Assembly: GCA_937942475.1 (NCBI GenBank)
Contig: CALDEP010000451.1
Location: 1 to 35,784 of the forward strand
Origin: an uncultured Aureispira sp.
GTDB lineage: Bacteria; Bacteroidota; Bacteroidia; Chitinophagales; Saprospiraceae
DNA: 35,784 nucleotides
Direction of reading: 5' to 3'
The position numbers and the translations under genes are program-made. A model generated the notes under the pieces. That model saw only the letters and a program-made list of their open reading frames with translations. It did not search any database and was not told the DNA's origin. Below, piece after piece: positions 15,416-22,841 of the stretch (its first letter is position 1; every line of letters begins with the position of its first letter).

Positions 15416-15982
15416 TTAGTTCCAATTAAGTGCTCCCATTTGTAGCTCTTCTGTCCTTCCTGAATCGAAGATTAGAGTAATCTTGAAGTCGTGGGTATTG
15501 CTGTTTGCAGAGGGTTTTATGGGGAATATAATCCGCCAAGTATCTTGCCCATAATAACCATTAAAATCTTTGAGGTTAATCCAATTTTGAAAGTTTTTAC
15601 CATTAATTGAAATCATTGGAACCAAAGAAGTCCCTGGTAAATAAGTATTAAAAGGCGCACTACTGGTAATAAGCATGTCTACCAACTCGTCTTTCATTCC
15701 CAATCCACCAGGATCTGGACAAGAGGTTGCATGAGCGGAACCAATAAATGGATTTGGCCCCGAAAGAAGGTTATCACTAAGATATTCTTGACCAAAGATG
15801 AGGTTTAAAACAAGGGTATCTGTGCTTATGGTATCATTAGTAGGTATAATTGACCCATCATAATTTGTAACTTGAACTTGAAAGCTAGTCAGATTCCAAT
15901 AATCTTGAACACCCGAGCAACAACTGAAGGATAGACCAAATAATCCAGAGACAAGTAAAAAACAGAGTATGGTAGTTTTCAT
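15416..15982 (-). CDS. DUF5034-like lipoprotein
   Basis: 188 residues from the ATG at 15982, chosen because the signal begins there (MKTTILCFLLVSGLFGLSFSCC); further-upstream codons give an implausible extension. The lipobox LSFSC gives an outer-membrane or periplasmic lipoprotein with a CC start. The mature part is beta-rich with single Cys in 'HATSCPDPG'. 'YWNLTSFQVQVTNYDG' after the CC, and 'WRIIFPIKP' late, resemble Bacteroidota DUF5034 lipoproteins. Assignment is from memory and tentative. Function unknown. It is followed by a 137-bp gap to the acyl-CoA dehydrogenase gene and is probably monocistronic. Confidence 0.6.
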   Translation of the reverse strand: MKTTILCFLLVSGLFGLSFSCCSGVQDYWNLTSFQVQVTNYDGSIIPTNDTISTDTLVLNLIFGQEYLSDNLLSGPNPFIGSAHATSCPDPGGLGMKDELVDMLITSSAPFNTYLPGTSLVPMISINGKNFQNWINLKDFNGYYGQDTWRIIFPIKPSANSNTHDFKITLIFDSGRTEELQMGALNWN

Positions 15983-16292
15983 GTATTCTATTATTTTATA
16001 AGTGAAAATTTCTAAAAAAAACACGAACAAAAAAAGCACCGAAAATGCTTCATGCTACTACTTTAACATTAACAATTTAGTAATTTTTTGATTTTCAAAT
16101 AAAAATGAAAAAAGTACCATTTTATTAGATTGATTGACCGTTTTTTTTTGGAAATTATAAAATTTTTGAAACGTTTGTAAATCAATAGGATAAGGTTTTT
16201 TACCGAACTATTGAACAGCAATATTTATAATAAAAACTAGTAGCACTATAAATTTCAGCTTTTCAAGGCAGTTTTGATAATCTGATAGCTAG
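15983..16292. other. 310-bp AT-rich spacer
   Basis: No gene is seen. A short stem AAGCA/TGCTT (16034-16050) followed by a T-run on the minus strand could be a weak terminator for the DUF1853 gene, though it lies about 240 bp beyond its stop. The promoter of the lipoprotein gene must lie in the left part, but no consensus match stands out. Confidence 0.35.
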
Positions 16293-17147
16293 TTACCACC
16301 AAACAACAAAGAGTTTTTGATAGTCATTTTCTGCTGTTTTTAACCAACAAAGTGGCGCTCTTTTTTTAGCTAAACTAGTTTGGATTTGAGCTAGGATGGT
16401 GGGGTACGAAAACCAAGTTGAATTGTATTTTGGATGCAGACCCCAATCCTGTTTTTCTGGAATAAAAAACTGTCTGTCTCGAAACAATTTATTTTGCTCA
16501 AAGTCTTCTAAGCGCATCCAAAGGCCTTCAATAGACTTATTGTTAATGGTTTTAAACGTATTGGCAGCCATTTTAAAGGGCAAAAATAGAGCGGCTTTGA
16601 AGCTTAATTTTTGCTGAATCATTGAATAGTCAAGCTCTAAATGCTCTAGTGCCTTTTTAGTTTCCTCTTGGTATAATAATGGAAATTGTTTTTGTGTCAA
16701 CTTATCCATCTTCTGCTGGAAGCTATCTTTGTAATTTGGTCCAATCCAAGGATCCTTATGATATAAAGTCGCATCGGGAACATACAAATAAAACTTGTAA
16801 ACTTGCTCTAGATGGATGATTTGTTGTGTATCAGTATGTTGGATTACAAAATCCAATTCACCAATGGTGGTTTTTTTGTTGAAAATCTGAATATTTTGAG
16901 CTAAAACCTTGTAGGGAGAATTATTTTTTAGGTAATAACTCATAAAATATTCTACCCGTTTGCCCAAGACCAATCTAGGCGAAATGGTCTTTTCCCAAGT
17001 GTTAAGTGTTGTTTCACTGGGTATGGACTTGGAATTGGTCAGAAAAGGAGGGTGAAAAGCTTCGTTTTGGCTTGCTCGAATGTCTTGCCCTTTCAAGAAA
17101 CCTTCGTATTGATAGGCGAATCGTTGGTTTATAGAAAGTGTCTGCAT
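16293..17147 (-). CDS. DUF1853 family protein (PD-(D/E)XK-like)
   Basis: 284 residues, complete. DUF1853 landmarks: 'LGKRVEYFMSYYLK', 'IGELDFVIQHTDTQQIIHLEQVYKFYLY' with an E-LD-x(n)-E-x-K-like arrangement, and 'WIGPNYKDSFQQKMDKLTQKQFPLL'. The family is regarded as a restriction-endonuclease-fold protein of unknown role. No signal peptide. It is divergent from the secreted paralogue pair starting at 17291. It could act on DNA or RNA, but there is no nuclease partner nearby. Confidence 0.82.
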   Translation of the reverse strand: MQTLSINQRFAYQYEGFLKGQDIRASQNEAFHPPFLTNSKSIPSETTLNTWEKTISPRLVLGKRVEYFMSYYLKNNSPYKVLAQNIQIFNKKTTIGELDFVIQHTDTQQIIHLEQVYKFYLYVPDATLYHKDPWIGPNYKDSFQQKMDKLTQKQFPLLYQEETKKALEHLELDYSMIQQKLSFKAALFLPFKMAANTFKTINNKSIEGLWMRLEDFEQNKLFRDRQFFIPEKQDWGLHPKYNSTWFSYPTILAQIQTSLAKKRAPLCWLKTAENDYQKLFVVWW

Positions 17148-17290
17148 GGGTTATTTTTTTGTAACAAAACGATAAAAACAAGTTATGATAGTATAATGGT
17201 AAGAAAAATTCACACCATAATAAGCTAAACCAGCATCTACTTTTATAGGATTTTATAGGAATAAGTAGCTGCGCTAAAACAACTTTAATC

Positions 17291-17884
17291 ATGGAATATC
17301 TATCTTTTTTTTATAAAAGCAGCCTTGTTGTGCTTCTTTTTCTGTTTTTTAGTGGGACTAATTTAACAGCACAGCAAAGTAGTCTTAGTGCAGCACAGTT
17401 GGCTATACTTAAAGAAAAAATTCGTTTGGAAACAAAAACAAGCGCTAAAGTCTTATCTGCTAATAAATTGATCTTGATTGTAGATGTCTATATCCCTAAA
17501 GGATGGGAATTGAAAGTGGTGACGGGGTATCAGTCTATGTGGGAAACAGCAAGAGATACGGTTGATTTAGCTTTGAAGTTTCCGACCAGTTCAAACTATC
17601 AAATTATGGAGCGTTTGAAATCGGTTCGGAAGCCTATTGGTGGGTATTATTATAAAGAAGTTACTTTTGCACAAACCTTGCGCGTCAATCATAAGGAAGT
17701 ACCTTTTTGTATTGATGCTGCTTTAGAACTCTTTTTTGTTCATAAAAATGGAAGTGCTTTTTTTGAAGTAAGTGTTCCTTGTTTGTTGAAAGTTTGTAAA
17801 GATCGTACTGTTCCAAGAACGTTGAGAGTAGGCTGGGGAAAGGAACAGCGGGAAAAAGTTTATTTGGAGGATGCTATTAATTAA
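17291..17884 (+). CDS. Secreted DsbD-alpha-like protein, paralogue 1
   Basis: 197 residues with a Sec signal ending near LTAQQ. The mature part reads like the immunoglobulin-fold N-terminal domain of DsbD: 'LILIVDVYIPKGWEL', 'VDLALKFPTSSNYQIM', 'YYYKEVTFAQTLRVN' and a late 'LLKVCKDRTVPRTLRVGW', which aligns by eye with the DsbD 'C-x4-C-LPP-x-T' site but keeps only the first Cys of that pair (plus a Cys five residues earlier). There is no membrane domain or thioredoxin domain. It is probably periplasmic. The resemblance is an inference from pattern only; 'hypothetical protein' is the safe name. It is tandem with a paralogue 99 bp downstream. Confidence 0.65.
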   Translation: MEYLSFFYKSSLVVLLFLFFSGTNLTAQQSSLSAAQLAILKEKIRLETKTSAKVLSANKLILIVDVYIPKGWELKVVTGYQSMWETARDTVDLALKFPTSSNYQIMERLKSVRKPIGGYYYKEVTFAQTLRVNHKEVPFCIDAALELFFVHKNGSAFFEVSVPCLLKVCKDRTVPRTLRVGWGKEQREKVYLEDAIN

Positions 17885-17983
17885 GTAATTTTCTTTCAAG
17901 TTTTTTAGCTGTGAGAACCGTATTCGTTATGACTAGATGCTTACTTTGTGTGAGCACTACTATTCTTATAAAAAAAAGAACCA

Positions 17984-18565
17984 ATGCAAAAATTAAGTAT
18001 TCCATCTTATGCTTGTAAAGTCGCCTTTATGCTTCTTTATTTCCTGCTTTTTAATGCCAGCAGTTTAAGGGCGCAAGTTAGCACCTCTGGTGAGGAGGTT
18101 TTTTTAAAGGTAAAAACAAGTGGTAAACTCGTCACGCCCAATAAATTAGTTTTTGTTGTGGATGTGGATGTACCAGATGGATGGAAATTAAAGGTGACAG
18201 ATGGCTATGAATCTATGTGGGTTTATGGAATAGATACGGTTGACATGGCTTTGAAGTTTCGAACGAATCCTAATTATCAAATCATAGAACGCTTAAAAGC
18301 AGATCGAAAACCTGGTATTCATGGTTATTATTATGAAGATGTAACGTTTGTACAAACCTTACGAATAAATAGTAAAAACCTACCTCTTTTTATTGATGCT
18401 GAATTAAAATTAGCTTTGGCACGTAAGGATGAGAAAGATTTTGTGAGGGCAAATCCTTGTTGTTTGTTGCAAGTTTGTCAAAAACGAACGGCTGCAAAAA
18501 CCTTGAAGGTAGGTTGGGATTGTGACCGACGAGAGAAGGTTTATTTGGAGGATGTGACCGATTAG
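17984..18565 (+). CDS. Secreted DsbD-alpha-like protein, paralogue 2
   Basis: 193 residues with a Sec signal (to about SLRAQ). By eye it is about half identical to its upstream neighbour over the mature region: 'LVFVVDVDVPDGWKLKV', 'VDMALKFRTNPNYQIIERLK', 'YYYEDVTFVQTLRIN', 'CCLLQVCQKRTAAKTLKVGW' and the shared ending REKVYLED. Both keep a C-x4-C motif just before the position of the DsbD active site. The pair arose by tandem duplication. Its stop codon abuts the stop of the convergent hydrolase gene (18565/18566) with no spacer. Confidence 0.65.
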   Translation: MQKLSIPSYACKVAFMLLYFLLFNASSLRAQVSTSGEEVFLKVKTSGKLVTPNKLVFVVDVDVPDGWKLKVTDGYESMWVYGIDTVDMALKFRTNPNYQIIERLKADRKPGIHGYYYEDVTFVQTLRINSKNLPLFIDAELKLALARKDEKDFVRANPCCLLQVCQKRTAAKTLKVGWDCDRREKVYLEDVTD

Positions 18566-19294
18566 TTATAAAGTATTAAGCCAAGCGATAAATTTTTCGA
18601 ATTCCTTATTGGAGATAGAATGACCTATTTTGTCCTTCACAAAAGTAACTTTTATGCCCATTTCTTGAAGTCGTGCTTTATTCTCCTCTGCATATTTAAG
18701 GGGCAACATTTGGTCTTCTGTTCCATGTGCGATGAAGACCTGTTTACTTGGTAAGGCTTCTTTATTAATTAGAGGTTGGATTTCCTCCATAAAACGACCA
18801 CTAAAACAGCCCGCAGCGAGAATTTTTTTAGGTTCAGTCAAAGCAAGCCCAAGTGCCATATTAGCCCCTTGGCTAAATCCAGCAGTTACAAGCTTGTCTT
18901 TATCGACATTGTATTTTAGTGCAATTTGGTCGATAAGCTTTAATAGTAATTTTCTGCTTTTTTCTTCCTCTTCAAAATTCATACTAATCTTTTGATGAAC
19001 CAATTTTGCAGTATACCATTTAAATTGATGTTGAGCAAGTGCGAAAGGAGCACGTACAGAAACCACTAACCAATTGTCGGGGATTTGATTGGAGAACGAA
19101 AAAAGATCGGTTTCATTACTGCCGTATCCATGCAATAGCATTAAAACAGGGGCTTTGCTTCGCCCGTTTTGGGGAGTACGTACTAAGTACTCTAAATCCA
19201 TGAATTCCTCTTTTATCGAATCTTGCATTGAAATGCTATCACTTGTATCCATAGTCAGATAAGAAAGTATCCAAATAAAAAATAGGTATTTCAT
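18566..19294 (-). CDS. Carboxylesterase/phospholipase-type alpha/beta hydrolase (Abhydrolase_2, MhqD/YpfH-like), exported
   Basis: 242 residues. The N-terminal hydrophobic segment (MKYLFFIWILSYLTMD) suggests export. The catalytic domain has 'LMLLHGYGSNETDLF', the nucleophile elbow GFSQGA, 'AHGTEDQMLPL' (Asp) and 'KIGHSI' (His), the layout of the carboxylesterase/phospholipase family that includes YpfH and Bacillus MhqD. It hydrolyses small esters or thioesters; the natural substrate is unknown. It is the last gene of the minus-strand metallophosphoesterase-ferredoxin-dioxygenase run, 8 bp after the VOC gene. Its pairing with a VOC dioxygenase-like gene parallels mhqD-mhqE. Confidence 0.85.
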   Translation of the reverse strand: MKYLFFIWILSYLTMDTSDSISMQDSIKEEFMDLEYLVRTPQNGRSKAPVLMLLHGYGSNETDLFSFSNQIPDNWLVVSVRAPFALAQHQFKWYTAKLVHQKISMNFEEEEKSRKLLLKLIDQIALKYNVDKDKLVTAGFSQGANMALGLALTEPKKILAAGCFSGRFMEEIQPLINKEALPSKQVFIAHGTEDQMLPLKYAEENKARLQEMGIKVTFVKDKIGHSISNKEFEKFIAWLNTL

Positions 19295-19302
19295 ACGGTG
19301 TT

Positions 19303-20274
19303 TTATGTTTTATTTGTTAATAAGATCTTATTACCAGTGGGATCGAAAGTCCAAAAGTCTCCATTCTTTTCCTCCTTTTTAGGGAGCTTGGCGATAGCGG
19401 CTGTAAACTTTTCTTTGTTCTTGTAATTTATTTGAAAATGCCTTAAGCCTGCATTTTCTTTTGGAGCTAAGGGTTTGTTTGTACCATGCCATGAATTCAT
19501 CACTATACGATGTTGGTAAGTCCCCCCTGCACTCAAATCAGCGTACATATATTGTGGTAAATAGTTGAATTGGAGAAAGCCTATTTGCTTATAAAAAGTA
19601 TTGGAATGCACCACGTTATTTGCATACAAATGCACATGTCCTAAGAAGGTATCTTTAGAGATGATATGCTTACTTTCATCACCTTTTAAAATTTTTAGAA
19701 TCTCATTTACCTCTAAATGCTCAGAAGCAGAGCGAATAACTCCATCTGTCCCTTCTATGCGAAGCCCGCCTGTGGTAACAACTCTTTTGAATCTTTCAGG
19801 TGTTTCTAAGGTGAATTCAACATTAATTCCATCAGGATCGTCTAAATAAATAGACTTCGACATCGTGTGATCAATTGGTGCATAAGGATATTTATGGGTG
19901 TTCAAACGCTGAATCATACTAGCAAATTCGGCTAAGTTTGGTGCATGAATAGCAAAATGATAAAGACCGCTATAGCCTTTCTTAAAAGCTTTTGTAGCCG
20001 TTTGATGCACAACTACTAATGTTGTTGTTTCTGTTCCAAATTCAGCCATGTTTTCTGAAACTTTTCGCTGTTTCATACCGACTATTTTTGTCCAAAAATG
20101 AGTAGATTTCTCAAGACTTGTATTGTTCAAATGAATAGCGCCATAGGAGGCAAATTCAGTTGAATTATTGTCTGAATTATTAGGCGCAATCGCATTTGCT
20201 AAAGTAGAAAATCCGTCCATGGTGATTAACGCTGATGCCCCCAAAAGGGTTTTTAAAAATTTTTTCCGTTTCAT
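19303..20274 (-). CDS. VOC-fold ring-cleavage (extradiol) dioxygenase-like protein with export signal
   Basis: 323 residues from the ATG at 20274, chosen because KRKKFLKTLLGASALI reads as a signal n- and h-region; an ATG at 20301 adds nine residues and lies nearer the ferredoxin stop, so it cannot be excluded. Two VOC modules follow: about 40-165 ('YGAIHLNNTSLEKSTHFW', 'YHFAIHAPN', 'DPDGINVEFTLE') and about 200-323 ('FLGHVHLYANNVVHSNTFY', 'LRHFQINY', 'FDPTGNKILL'). His of AIHLN, His of GHVHL and Glu of INVEF are candidate metal ligands. CatE/MhqO-type proteins of this build open catechols or hydroquinones. The second module lacks the usual terminal Glu (GNKILL). Export of such an enzyme is unusual. 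Confidence 0.75.
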   Translation of the reverse strand: MKRKKFLKTLLGASALITMDGFSTLANAIAPNNSDNNSTEFASYGAIHLNNTSLEKSTHFWTKIVGMKQRKVSENMAEFGTETTTLVVVHQTATKAFKKGYSGLYHFAIHAPNLAEFASMIQRLNTHKYPYAPIDHTMSKSIYLDDPDGINVEFTLETPERFKRVVTTGGLRIEGTDGVIRSASEHLEVNEILKILKGDESKHIISKDTFLGHVHLYANNVVHSNTFYKQIGFLQFNYLPQYMYADLSAGGTYQHRIVMNSWHGTNKPLAPKENAGLRHFQINYKNKEKFTAAIAKLPKKEEKNGDFWTFDPTGNKILLTNKT

Positions 20275-20310
20275 ATTCTTAATAATATTTATTTCAGGCA
20301 TTAATAATAC

Positions 20311-20616
20311 CTAGACTAAAGATCTCTTAACCAGTTTGATGGCATTTTCAGGACATGCTGGTACACACAAACCACAAGCATGACAGAGAGAAGGATCGGT
20401 GAGGTAGGCTTTTTCTTTAAAAAAGAAGGTTTTAATCTTTCCTTTCAAATTTAATTGAGCCTTATCTGCTGTTGTAATTGGGCGCATTTCGAAAACATCG
20501 TAGGGACAAACCGCTACACAGTCTTTTTTTGCGCCACAATTATTAAAGTTTACTAAAGGCATTATTTTGCCTCCTTCGTTAGCACAATTGTCTTTAAGTT
20601 GTTTTTTATTTATCAT
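20311..20616 (-). CDS. Two-cluster ferredoxin-like protein
   Basis: 101 residues. The start at 20616 is supported by a 4-bp ATGA overlap with the metallophosphoesterase stop; a second ATG at 20562 (MPLVNFNNC) is possible. The C-terminal cluster is a complete CHACGLCVPACP site. The N-terminal one reads C27-x5-C33-x3-C37-P, one Cys short of the normal four, so it may hold a [3Fe-4S] cluster or recruit Cys11. It carries electrons between unidentified partners. No signal is visible, although both flanking products appear exported or membrane-bound. It is part of a tightly packed operon. Confidence 0.82.
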   Translation of the reverse strand: MINKKQLKDNCANEGGKIMPLVNFNNCGAKKDCVAVCPYDVFEMRPITTADKAQLNLKGKIKTFFFKEKAYLTDPSLCHACGLCVPACPENAIKLVKRSLV

Positions 20617-21857
20617 AATCCATCGCTTACTTTTAAAGTAAAAACTGTTATTTCTGGAGGAATGCCGACCCTTCCTGCAAAGCCCATAAAACCAAAGCCT
20701 CTATTAACATAAAGATATTGATTTAGCTCTTGGTACAAGCCTGCCCAGTATTTGTAAAAATATTGAATAGGACTCCATTTTATACCGAAAGCCTCCACGC
20801 CCATTTGCATACCATGTGTATGTCCTGATAAGGTTAGGTGGATGTGTTTGGGATGTTTTAGAACTATTTTTTCCCAGTGACTTGGGTCGTGTGACATTAA
20901 TATTGAAAACTCCTTATCACCACAATTTTCAATCGCCTTATCAAAGTCACCTTCTTTTATAAAACTATTCCCCCAGTTTTCGACCCCTAATAATCGAATG
21001 AATGCCTTATCTTTTTCAATCTTTGTATTTGCATTATTTAACAACTGAAAGCCTACGTCTTTTTGATGTTGTTGGATGGCGATAAAATTTTTTGTTTTTG
21101 CTGCTTTGTCTGGAAATAAGCCATCGTCCTCTGAATAATCGTGATTGCCAAGAACTGAATATTTCCCAAAAGGAGCATGGAGCTTCTGAAGTAAATCTTT
21201 GTAGGGAAGGATTTCTTCTGCTAAATCATTGACCAAATCTCCTGTAAAAAGAATAATATCGGCTTGTTGCGCTTGTATTAAATCAAAGCCCCGTTTCACA
21301 TTTTCATAAGAATCAAAACCACCAGAGTGTAAATCTGAAAACTGAACAATTTTAAAGCCATCAAAATCTTTTGGTAAATCTGAAAATGTTAAGGTCTGTT
21401 CAAAAACGGTGAAATTGTATTTTCCCTTGGTTATTCCATACAAAAAAGAAGCAAAAGGAATGCTGCTAAGCGCTAAACCTGTTGTTTTTAGAAAACGTCT
21501 TCTACTATTCGTGTCAACTGTGTCGTCTACAATAGCGCTGTTTTTCTTTTCCATCATGGTATTAAAAAACAAGAGCAAGTCATCTAAGATGAAAAACGCA
21601 CTTAAAATAAGTTCACAAATAACAACAGAAAGCATTAGAGCAATCATGAAGTTTTTCAAGGTAGTTAACCCAATGATCCCATTTGGAAATGTAGTGACCA
21701 GCGTAATAATCCCAATTATAAAAGTACCAATCGAAAAGATTGTATAAAGTAACTGAATGTTCTTAGAAGTAGTTGCTTGGTAAATACCTTTTGAGATATA
21801 TCCTTTAAAAACGAGTATCCCTAAGAGCACAAAGGCAAAGAAAAACCAAAATTTCAT
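20613..21857 (-). CDS. Membrane-anchored calcineurin-like metallophosphoesterase (YkuE/YaeI type) with internal Tat-like motif
   Basis: 414 residues. Residues about 1-100 hold three to four membrane helices. SRRRFLK (118-124) followed by a hydrophobic stretch looks like a twin-arginine signal embedded in the protein, placing the catalytic domain outside the cytoplasm. Residues about 160-410 contain all metallophosphoesterase motifs: FSDLH (Asp175, His177), TGDLVND, LGNHDYS, SHDPSHW and SGHTHGMQMG. The YkuE/YaeI branch acts on phospholipid or lipid A precursors, or on unknown phosphodiesters. A -7 box and palindrome lie just upstream (21882-21901). First gene of the MPE-ferredoxin-VOC-esterase unit. 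Confidence 0.87.
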   Translation of the reverse strand: MKFWFFFAFVLLGILVFKGYISKGIYQATTSKNIQLLYTIFSIGTFIIGIITLVTTFPNGIIGLTTLKNFMIALMLSVVICELILSAFFILDDLLLFFNTMMEKKNSAIVDDTVDTNSRRRFLKTTGLALSSIPFASFLYGITKGKYNFTVFEQTLTFSDLPKDFDGFKIVQFSDLHSGGFDSYENVKRGFDLIQAQQADIILFTGDLVNDLAEEILPYKDLLQKLHAPFGKYSVLGNHDYSEDDGLFPDKAAKTKNFIAIQQHQKDVGFQLLNNANTKIEKDKAFIRLLGVENWGNSFIKEGDFDKAIENCGDKEFSILMSHDPSHWEKIVLKHPKHIHLTLSGHTHGMQMGVEAFGIKWSPIQYFYKYWAGLYQELNQYLYVNRGFGFMGFAGRVGIPPEITVFTLKVSDGL

Positions 21858-21881
21858 AGTATGATTTTAAAAAAATACACC

Positions 21882-21901
21882 GATGCTACAAAGATAGCAT
21901 C
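21882..21901 (-). promoter_or_regulatory. Palindrome over a -7 box upstream of the metallophosphoesterase operon
   Basis: GATGCTA-N6-TAGCATC is a perfect 7-bp inverted repeat. Read on the minus strand it contains TATCTTTG (21896-21889), a perfect TAnnTTTG box, about 25-30 nt before the ATG at 21857. The -33 position shows no TTTG. This suggests a regulated promoter for the four-gene unit, with the palindrome as operator. Confidence 0.65.
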
Positions 21902-21934
21902 TGGTGATTTTAGAAGGTGTTAATATGCTGTTGC

Positions 21935-22312
21935 TTAACTTTCAGGATATCCTGCATCTGCCCAGCATTGAAGAATGTCAAGTTGCTCTTGAGTTAATGC
22001 AGTTGGTTGACCAGCTGGTACAAACATAGCGTTTGGCATGTCTTTATTTACCAAGGCTCGGAGTTTGAATTTTCCATTGTCTAAGCTAGATTTGATCGCC
22101 GTGTAGCTGGTGTAATCATTTGATTCTTGAGGCAAGAAGGCATTGGCGCTGGTCCCTCCGCTATGACATCCTGAATAGGAACAGGTTGCTGCGACAATTG
22201 GTTGTACATCGACATCCCATGTCGCACAAACCTCCTCTTTTGCACAGCTTTCGAATGAAATAATGCCAAGTGTCAGAAAAAAAATGCTTGTTAAAGAAGA
22301 AAATAGTTTCAT
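21935..22312 (-). CDS. c-type cytochrome-like lipoprotein with CX4CH motif
   Basis: 125 residues. The signal ends in a lipobox (ISFESC, Cys23). 'DVQPIVAATCSYSGCHSGG' contains a haem-type site with four residues between the Cys (C44-x4-C49-H50) instead of two. A late Met (DMPNAMF, Met92 or Met96) could be the sixth ligand, and 'LDILQCWADAGYPES' provides Cys116, perhaps paired with Cys29. This compact layout is common in Bacteroidota lipoproteins labelled as cytochrome c domains. Haem attachment at CX4CH is inferred. It lies 32 bp downstream of the DoxX gene, so an electron-transfer link to DoxX is plausible. Confidence 0.75.
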   Translation of the reverse strand: MKLFSSLTSIFFLTLGIISFESCAKEEVCATWDVDVQPIVAATCSYSGCHSGGTSANAFLPQESNDYTSYTAIKSSLDNGKFKLRALVNKDMPNAMFVPAGQPTALTQEQLDILQCWADAGYPES

Positions 22313-22344
22313 TGTTAAAATTTAATAGTTGAATAATAATGGTT

Positions 22345-22755
22345 TTAAGATTTAGCAAGTATTGGTGCTTTATTACCTCTTCCCCAAGCAATAAATAGCG
22401 CTATTGCGATTAATACTAGATTTACTCCTATAGCTGAAAATTCACCTCTTGAACCATGAAATAAGGCGGCTAAAACCATAACGGTACTGAGACCATAGGC
22501 TGCCCAAATGCTTAACACTGGTTTGATACGGAGTAAGGAAGGGAGGACTAAGCCCAAGCCGCCTAATAGTTCACTTAGACCAATAAATCGTACTAAGTTA
22601 ATAGGGGTAGAGCTGACCCAAGGAAGTGCTGTTGTGAGTGCTTCAACCGATTGGAATAGTTTCATTGCTCCAGCCATGATAAACATAGCTGCTAATAGAA
22701 TTTGTGCAAGCCAAAGCGCAAAATGGATTGTCTTTTTATTTGGTTTTGTAGTCAT
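22345..22755 (-). CDS. DoxX-family membrane protein
   Basis: 136 residues with four membrane helices: 'FALWLAQILLAAMFIMAGAMKLF', 'LVRFIGLSELLGGLGLVL', 'VLSIWAAYGLSTVMVLAALFH', 'GVNLVLIAIALFIAWG'. 'AGAMKL' and 'GLSELLGGLGL' are DoxX signatures. DoxX relatives include a thiosulfate:quinone oxidoreductase subunit, Bacillus CatD and MhqP (quinone resistance) and mycobacterial redox proteins. No cofactor ligands can be assigned. It is the first gene after the Crp-like regulator and is followed by the cytochrome-like lipoprotein. Confidence 0.88.
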   Translation of the reverse strand: MTTKPNKKTIHFALWLAQILLAAMFIMAGAMKLFQSVEALTTALPWVSSTPINLVRFIGLSELLGGLGLVLPSLLRIKPVLSIWAAYGLSTVMVLAALFHGSRGEFSAIGVNLVLIAIALFIAWGRGNKAPILAKS

Positions 22756-22782
22756 TGTGTTTTTTTATAATTAACAATGAGA

Positions 22783-22826
22783 CAAATTTGAGCTAAAAAA
22801 ACCGAATAAAAATTAAGGTACCTTAA
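22783..22826 (-). promoter_or_regulatory. Palindrome and weak promoter upstream of doxX
   Basis: TTAAGGTACCTTAA (22813-22826) is a perfect 14-bp palindrome. On the minus strand it lies about 22 bp upstream of CAAATTTG (22790-22783), which differs from the TAnnTTTG box by one base and sits about 28 bp before the ATG. The palindrome is therefore in the -30 to -45 zone, a typical activator or repressor position. The adjacent Crp-like protein is a candidate binder; its specificity is unknown. Confidence 0.5.
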
Positions 22827-22841
22827 GAAATAAGTTAATGT

